From positions 1-64,000 of the forward strand of contig CALZBJ010000003.1 of NCBI GenBank assembly GCA_945619025.1: 64,000 nucleotides of DNA, written 5' to 3'. A program made the translations under genes and the position numbers. The notes under the pieces are model-generated. The model saw only the letters and a program-made list of their open reading frames with translations, had not been told where the DNA came from and ran no database searches. Positions 59,828 through 64,000 of this stretch are shown here, piece after piece. The stretch is from CALZBJ01 sp945619025 (GTDB taxonomy: Bacteria > Pseudomonadota > Gammaproteobacteria > Cardiobacteriales > Wohlfahrtiimonadaceae). Positions within the stretch are counted from its first letter, which is position 1; every line of letters begins with the position of its first letter.

Positions 59828-60448
59828 ATGGCACGTTATTTAGGACCAAAGTGTAAATTAGCAAGAAGAGAAGGTACTGACCTTTTTCTTAAATCAGGCG
59901 CACGTCCTTTTGAGTCAAAATGTAAACATGATAAGACTCCTGGACAACATGGTGGACGCCCAACCCGTCTTTCAGACTACGGCTTACAGTTAAGAGAAAA
60001 ACAAAAACTCAAACGCATCTATGGCGTTCTTGAGAAACAGTTCCGTCTCTACTATAAAGAAGCAGATCGTCGTCGTGGATCATCAGGTGAGAACTTACTT
60101 CAAATCCTTGAGTCACGTTTAGACAACGTAGTATATCGTATGGGTTTTGCTGCGACTCGTGCAGAGGCAAGACAATTAGTTAGCCACTGTGCAATCTTAG
60201 TGAATGGTGAAAAGGTAAATATTCCTTCTTACCAAGTAAAAGCTGAAGATAAAATCTCAGTAAGAGAAAAAGCTAAAAAACAAGCGCGTATCGCTACCGC
60301 TTTAGAATTAGCAGAAGGATCAGGTTTTGTAGACTGGGTTGAAGTAGATACGAACAAAATGGAAGGCGAATTCAAACGCATTCCTGATCGTGCGGATTTA
60401 CCAGCAGATATTAACGAATCACTCGTAGTTGAGTTGTATTCTAAGTAA
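59828..60448 (+). CDS. rpsD: 30S ribosomal protein S4
   Basis: 206 aa. MARYLGPKCKLARREGTDLF, then SRLDNVVYRMGFAATRAEARQLVSH (S4 RNA-binding domain; landmark RLDNVVYRMGF). It starts 16S assembly and, in E. coli, represses this operon. ATAAGATAG spacing before ATG 59828 is weak in the ribosome site. Confidence 0.97.
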   Translation: MARYLGPKCKLARREGTDLFLKSGARPFESKCKHDKTPGQHGGRPTRLSDYGLQLREKQKLKRIYGVLEKQFRLYYKEADRRRGSSGENLLQILESRLDNVVYRMGFAATRAEARQLVSHCAILVNGEKVNIPSYQVKAEDKISVREKAKKQARIATALELAEGSGFVDWVEVDTNKMEGEFKRIPDRADLPADINESLVVELYSK

Positions 60449-60496
60449 TATTGTTATTGATCCGTCTCTTAATTCAGTAATTAGGTAAATATATTT

Positions 60497-61501
60497 ATGG
60501 CTTTAAATGAGTTGTTAACTCCACGAATAGTAGATATTCAAACAGATGAGAATCACCGCTCGGAGATCTCGCTTGAACCTTTAGAAAGAGGGTTTGCTCA
60601 TACTTTGGGTAACGCTCTGAGAAGGATTCTTTTGTCATCTATGCCAGGTGCGGCGATTACTGAGTGTGAAATCGAAGGTCTTCAAAAAGAATATTCGGCA
60701 ATTCCTGGGATGCATGAGGATGTGATTGACCTGCTTCAGAACCTTAAGGGCGTGTCATTAATTTTACACGATGCTGAAGAGGCGACGATCACTTTAAATA
60801 AAAAAGGCAAAGGTGTAGTTACTGCAGCTGATTTAGAACTTCCGCATAACGTGGAAGTGGTAAATCCTGATCACGTGATCGCAAACTTAACCTCTAGCGG
60901 CAGTGTCAACATGCGCCTTAAAGTCGAGATGGGTCGTGGTTATAGTACTGCGGCATCTCGTGAGCTTGAAAGTGGCGATAGTGCTTCTATGCAATTAGGT
61001 CTCTTTAAGTTAGATACAACCTTTAGCCCAGTTGAAAAAGTGAGCTATAAAGTTGAAACCGCTCGTGTTGAACAGCGTACTGACTTAGACCGTCTTGTAA
61101 TCTCTCTTGAGACAAACGGAAGCATCGATCCTGAACAAGCAATCCGAAATGCAGCGACGATTCTTCATCAGCAATTAGAGGTATTTGTAGACCTCAAACC
61201 AATGCCTGAAGAAGAGCCGGAGCCAGAAGAGCCAGAATTTGAGATCGACCCAACACTCTTAAGACCTGTGGATGATCTTGAACTCACCGTTCGTTCGGCG
61301 AACTGTTTGAAAGCAGAAAGTGTTTACTATATTGGTGATTTAATCCAGAAAACTGAGACTGAACTTCTTAAAACACCTAACTTAGGTAAGAAGTCACTCA
61401 CTGAGATTAAAGATGTGTTAGCACAGTATGGTTTATCGTTAGGTATGAAGCTAGAAAACTGGCCACCACCTCACTTAGATACGACTAAACCACCAGCATA
61501 A
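60497..61501 (+). CDS. rpoA: RNA polymerase alpha subunit
   Basis: 334 aa (E. coli 329). N-terminal dimerisation domain with GFAHTLGNALRRILLSSMPG, then an acidic linker (EEEPEPEEPE) and the C-terminal domain with LRPVDDLELTVRSANCLKAE and LGKKSLTEIK, which binds UP elements and activators. The tail ends WPPPHLDTTKPPA. Confidence 0.97.
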   Translation: MALNELLTPRIVDIQTDENHRSEISLEPLERGFAHTLGNALRRILLSSMPGAAITECEIEGLQKEYSAIPGMHEDVIDLLQNLKGVSLILHDAEEATITLNKKGKGVVTAADLELPHNVEVVNPDHVIANLTSSGSVNMRLKVEMGRGYSTAASRELESGDSASMQLGLFKLDTTFSPVEKVSYKVETARVEQRTDLDRLVISLETNGSIDPEQAIRNAATILHQQLEVFVDLKPMPEEEPEPEEPEFEIDPTLLRPVDDLELTVRSANCLKAESVYYIGDLIQKTETELLKTPNLGKKSLTEIKDVLAQYGLSLGMKLENWPPPHLDTTKPPA

Positions 61502-61540
61502 ATAAATTTAGATAATTAAGATTTAATAGGAAGTAAAAAA

Positions 61541-61924
61541 ATGCGTCATCGTAAATCAGGTCGTGCCTTTAGTCGCACAAGCGCACATAGAACGGCAATG
61601 TTCAAAAATATGTCAGTTTCTATTATTGAGCACGAAATTATTAAAACAACTCTTCCTAAAGCAAAAGAGTTAAGACGAGTTGTTGAACCGCTAATCACTT
61701 TAGCGAAAAATGATACAGTAGCTAATCGCCGTAAAGCGTTTGCTCGTTTAGGTTCTAAAGAAATGGTTGCAAAACTATTTGATGATTTAGGACCACGTTG
61801 CAAAGAGCGTAATGGTGGCTATCTTCGAATTATGAAATGTGGCTTTAGACCCGGCGATAACGCGCCTATGGCGTATGTTGAATTAGTCGATCGTGTTTTG
61901 CCTCAAGTTGAAGAAGCAAACTAA
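61541..61924 (+). CDS. rplQ: 50S ribosomal protein L17
   Basis: 127 aa. MRHRKSGRAFSRTSAHRTAM at the start and C-terminal GFRPGDNAPMAYVELVDR. Last gene of the alpha operon, 39 bp after rpoA, followed by a terminator. Confidence 0.97.
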   Translation: MRHRKSGRAFSRTSAHRTAMFKNMSVSIIEHEIIKTTLPKAKELRRVVEPLITLAKNDTVANRRKAFARLGSKEMVAKLFDDLGPRCKERNGGYLRIMKCGFRPGDNAPMAYVELVDRVLPQVEEAN

Positions 61925-61940
61925 TAAAGCGATATAGTTT

Positions 61941-61977
61941 AAATAGCCGGTTATAGCGATATAGCCGGCTTTTTTTA
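61941..61977 (+). terminator. Terminator of the ribosomal cluster
   Basis: AGCCGG/CCGGCT stem (61945-61950 with 61965-61970) extended inward by TTA/TAG pairs, T7 tail. It lies 20 bp past rplQ. Confidence 0.85.
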
Positions 61978-62239
61978 TTGTGGTTATTTTTCTGCCGATC
62001 GCACAAATTTGTGGTAAAACTAATAGGAGTAAATTTGCTTTCTCGGGGAATTAAGCTTACTTTAGAAGATTCCTTTAAGATAATGTTGAAGCCATTCGAC
62101 GCCATCTTAAATTGATTTTCTGGAGGGGTGATCCCACCGATCAGAGCCTTGTTGAGAATGAACGGCTTCTTACATATCGAGAATGCTTGTGCTCAATTGA
62201 GGACATATTTTTTAATATTTTATGACTAGGGAATACGCA
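61978..62239 (+). other. Long leader region before ileS
   Basis: 262 bp, with no full-size gene. It holds a possible 26-codon reading frame (separate entry), a small hairpin TGATC-ccacc-GATCA near 62127-62141, a direct repeat of GAGAATG, and a weak GTGCTC-aatt-GAGGAC hairpin followed by ATATTTTTT just before the ileS start. These could form an attenuator, but none is strong. RibF, often upstream of ileS, is absent. Confidence 0.45.
62035..62115 (+). CDS. Possible leader peptide (26 aa) upstream of ileS
   Basis: TTG start at 62035 with a good AGGAG 5 nt before it. The peptide contains three Ile (positions 6, 16, 24) and three Leu among its first 10. It ends at TGA 62113-62115. No homology is known to me; coding status is speculative. 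Confidence 0.2.
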   Translation: MLSRGIKLTLEDSFKIMLKPFDAILN

Positions 62240-64000
62240 GTGACTAAACAAAAAAATAATAAATTGAAAGATGAGGGTGTCTATAAGGACACGCTTAATT
62301 TACCACAGACCGATTTCGCGATGCGCGGGAACTTACCGGTTCGTGAGCCCATATTTATTGATCACTGGAATAATATTGACCTATACAAAAAGCAACGTGC
62401 AAAATTTGAAGGCCGTCCTAAATTCGTCTTACACGATGGCCCTCCCTATGCGAACGGAGCGATCCATTTAGGTCATGCAGTGAATAAAATATTAAAAGAT
62501 ATGATTATTAAGTCCCGCGGACAATTGGGCTATGATGCGCCCTATGTTCAAGGCTGGGACTGTCACGGATTACCCATTGAACTAGTGGTTGAGCGTAAAT
62601 TTGGTAAAGTCGGTGAAAAGCTGACGGAAGCGGAATTCCGCGCGAAATGCCGCGAATTTGCGAAAAGCCAAATTGATATTCAAGCTGAAGGGATTGAGCG
62701 TTTAGGGGTGTTATCTCATAAAGAAGCGCCTTATATCACGATGAATCAAGATACCGAAGCGGATATCGTACTTGCACTCAAAGAGATCGCGAAAGGCGGT
62801 CATATTGAGAAGGGTGCACGTCCGGTTAACTGGTGTATCGATTGTGGATCGTCACTTGCGGAAGCTGAGGTGGAGTATGAGGATAAAACCTCGCTCAGTA
62901 TCGATGTGGCCTTTGGTGTGGAAGATCAAGCAGAGCTTGAAAAACGCATCAATGTGAGTCTTAATAAGCCGGCATCTGTCGTAATTTGGACCACAACGCC
63001 TTGGACACTTCCGGGAAATGCCGCTGTATCCGCACATCCAGAATTTGATTATGTGGTTGTCGATGCAGAGGATGCCTATTATCTTGTTGCCGCAGAGCTT
63101 GCAGAATCACTTCGCGAGCGTTGGGGGAAAGCGCTCCCGGTTGTAGCAGAATTTAAAGGGGAAGCCCTTGAGAATCTCCGTGTATTCCACCCATTCTCAG
63201 GTAAAACCGTGCCCGTTATTTTGGGTGATCACGTCACATTAGATGCCGGTACTGGATTTGTTCATACTGCGCCTGCCCACGGTGAGGAAGACTACGCCGT
63301 TGCGCAAAAATACAATGTCAGCTTTGAAAACTACGTCCTTGCAAACGGAACGTTTAATTCACAAACGCCCTTCTTTGCAGGCATGAATATCCGTAAAGCA
63401 GAGCCTGAAATCCTCGCAAAACTTGAGGAGAAAGGGATCTTAGTCTGCCAAAGCAAGATTCGCCATAGCTATCCTCATTGCTGGCGCCATAAAACGCCGA
63501 CCATTTTCCGTGCAACGCCACAATGGTTTATCAGCATGGATAAAAAAGGATTGCGCAAGGACATTTTAAGCGAGATTGATAAAGTTCAATTCGTACCAAG
63601 CTGGGGTCGTGAGCGCCTTTACGGCATGATCGAAGGTCGTGGTGATTGGTGTATTTCACGTCAACGCTATTGGGGTGTGCCGATTCCGTTCTTCCTTCAT
63701 AAGGAAACCGGTGAGCTTCATCCTCGTACTGATGAATTATTGCAAGAGGTGTCAGATCGCATCCGTAAAGATGGATTAGAAGCGTGGTTTGGCGCAACGG
63801 TAGAAGACTTTTTACCCGCCGGTGAAGCCAATGATTATGAGAAAAACCGTGATATTTTAGACGTTTGGTTTGACTCAGGAACAACGCACTTTAGCGTCTT
63901 ATCACGCCGCGATGAATTGCAATACCCTGCTGATCTCTATCTTGAAGGATCGGATCAGCATCGAGGTTGGTTCAATTCATCGATCTGTACTTCCACCGCG
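62240..64000 (+). CDS. ileS: Isoleucyl-tRNA synthetase, N-terminal 587 codons (runs off the window)
   Basis: Start GTG 62240 with AGGGA 7 nt upstream; the in-frame ATG at 62222 has a poor ribosome site. The reading frame is open to the last base. Class I synthetase: the HIGH-type motif is HLGH in PYANGAIHLGHA (near residue 62), then the CP1 editing domain (TTTPWTLPGN, TAPAHGEEDY), and WCISRQRYWG and LDVWFDSG before the cut. The KMSKS motif and the zinc tail are outside. It charges tRNA-Ile and edits valine. It is the standard bacterial type by the start of the sequence; mupirocin-resistance type cannot be judged. Confidence 0.95.
   Translation, partial: MTKQKNNKLKDEGVYKDTLNLPQTDFAMRGNLPVREPIFIDHWNNIDLYKKQRAKFEGRPKFVLHDGPPYANGAIHLGHAVNKILKDMIIKSRGQLGYDAPYVQGWDCHGLPIELVVERKFGKVGEKLTEAEFRAKCREFAKSQIDIQAEGIERLGVLSHKEAPYITMNQDTEADIVLALKEIAKGGHIEKGARPVNWCIDCGSSLAEAEVEYEDKTSLSIDVAFGVEDQAELEKRINVSLNKPASVVIWTTTPWTLPGNAAVSAHPEFDYVVVDAEDAYYLVAAELAESLRERWGKALPVVAEFKGEALENLRVFHPFSGKTVPVILGDHVTLDAGTGFVHTAPAHGEEDYAVAQKYNVSFENYVLANGTFNSQTPFFAGMNIRKAEPEILAKLEEKGILVCQSKIRHSYPHCWRHKTPTIFRATPQWFISMDKKGLRKDILSEIDKVQFVPSWGRERLYGMIEGRGDWCISRQRYWGVPIPFFLHKETGELHPRTDELLQEVSDRIRKDGLEAWFGATVEDFLPAGEANDYEKNRDILDVWFDSGTTHFSVLSRRDELQYPADLYLEGSDQHRGWFNSSICTSTA

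Noticed and set aside
61978..62239. T-box riboswitch before ileS
   Set aside because: No T-box sequence (TGGNACCGCG) or specifier-loop layout is present, and T-boxes are not expected in this group.
1..64000. CRISPR arrays, insertion sequences, prophage or conjugative genes, and DNA uptake sequence repeats
   Set aside because: No spaced repeats, transposase or integrase frames were seen, and the terminators do not share a common uptake word.

Overview
The window is a chromosomal, almost entirely housekeeping segment of a gammaproteobacterium of moderate GC content. Lineage clues are TrhP/YegQ, NlpD, DolP, AceE of the homodimeric type, RpoH with its signature box, YdhR, YejK and a contiguous str-S10-spc-alpha ribosomal cluster. 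The combination of a lipoyl-bearing E3 (Lpd), a meso-diaminopimelate dehydrogenase, type IV pilin-like genes and this gene order reminds me of the Cardiobacteriales side (Ignatzschineria/Wohlfahrtiimonas-like). That placement is an inference from memory; no search was run. I see no insertion sequence, prophage, integrase, CRISPR array or rRNA operon.

Layout. 1-9.4 kb: the 3' end of a tRNA-Val(UAC) gene, then trhP (+), followed by a minus-strand run of nhaC, an iron-type alcohol dehydrogenase, an SDR oxidoreductase, a gene-free stretch holding a strong orphan promoter-terminator unit (candidate small RNA or riboswitch-like leader), a DUF3137/LemA pair and a DUF4139 secreted protein. 9.5-12 kb: rplM-rpsI and pcnB (+). 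12-17 kb: a MATE exporter, an NlpD-like lipoprotein and the malic enzyme-phosphotransacetylase fusion maeB (-). 17-24 kb (+): rpoH, then a SIS-domain isomerase, DolP-like BON lipoprotein, glutathione reductase, phosphate transporter, tsaC and two tandem stand-alone Aer-type PAS proteins. 24-27 kb (-): rpsT, and metN-ddh. 27-35 kb (+): a DUF1090 protein, the pyruvate dehydrogenase operon aceE-aceF-lpd, and a YejK-type nucleoid protein. 35-40 kb: nudL-like hydrolase, NSS transporter, rplU-rpmA-obgE (-) and ydhR (+). 40-43.5 kb (+): a translationally coupled trio of divergent minor-pilin-like genes followed by fdhD. 43.5-62 kb (+): rpsL-rpsG-fusA-tuf, then the S10, spc and alpha operons through rplQ. 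62-64 kb: ileS, cut by the window end.

How the genes work together. Most of the window makes the translation machinery (about 30 ribosomal proteins, EF-G, EF-Tu, SecY, RNA polymerase alpha, IleRS, tRNA modification by TrhP and TsaC, ribosome assembly GTPase Obg). The rest supplies central carbon metabolism (PDH complex, MaeB), envelope maintenance (NlpD-like, DolP-like, SIS isomerase), redox and ion homeostasis (Gor, NhaC, Pit, NSS) and RNA decay (PcnB).

The least explained parts are: the promoter-to-terminator RNA unit at about 5843-5999 (minus strand), the two lone PAS proteins at 22.8-24.0 kb, the three pilin-like proteins at 40.2-42.7 kb whose N-terminal segments lack the usual Glu5, and the fusA-tuf junction, where a terminator hairpin carries the tuf -10 box in its loop and is followed by a boxA-like antitermination sequence.
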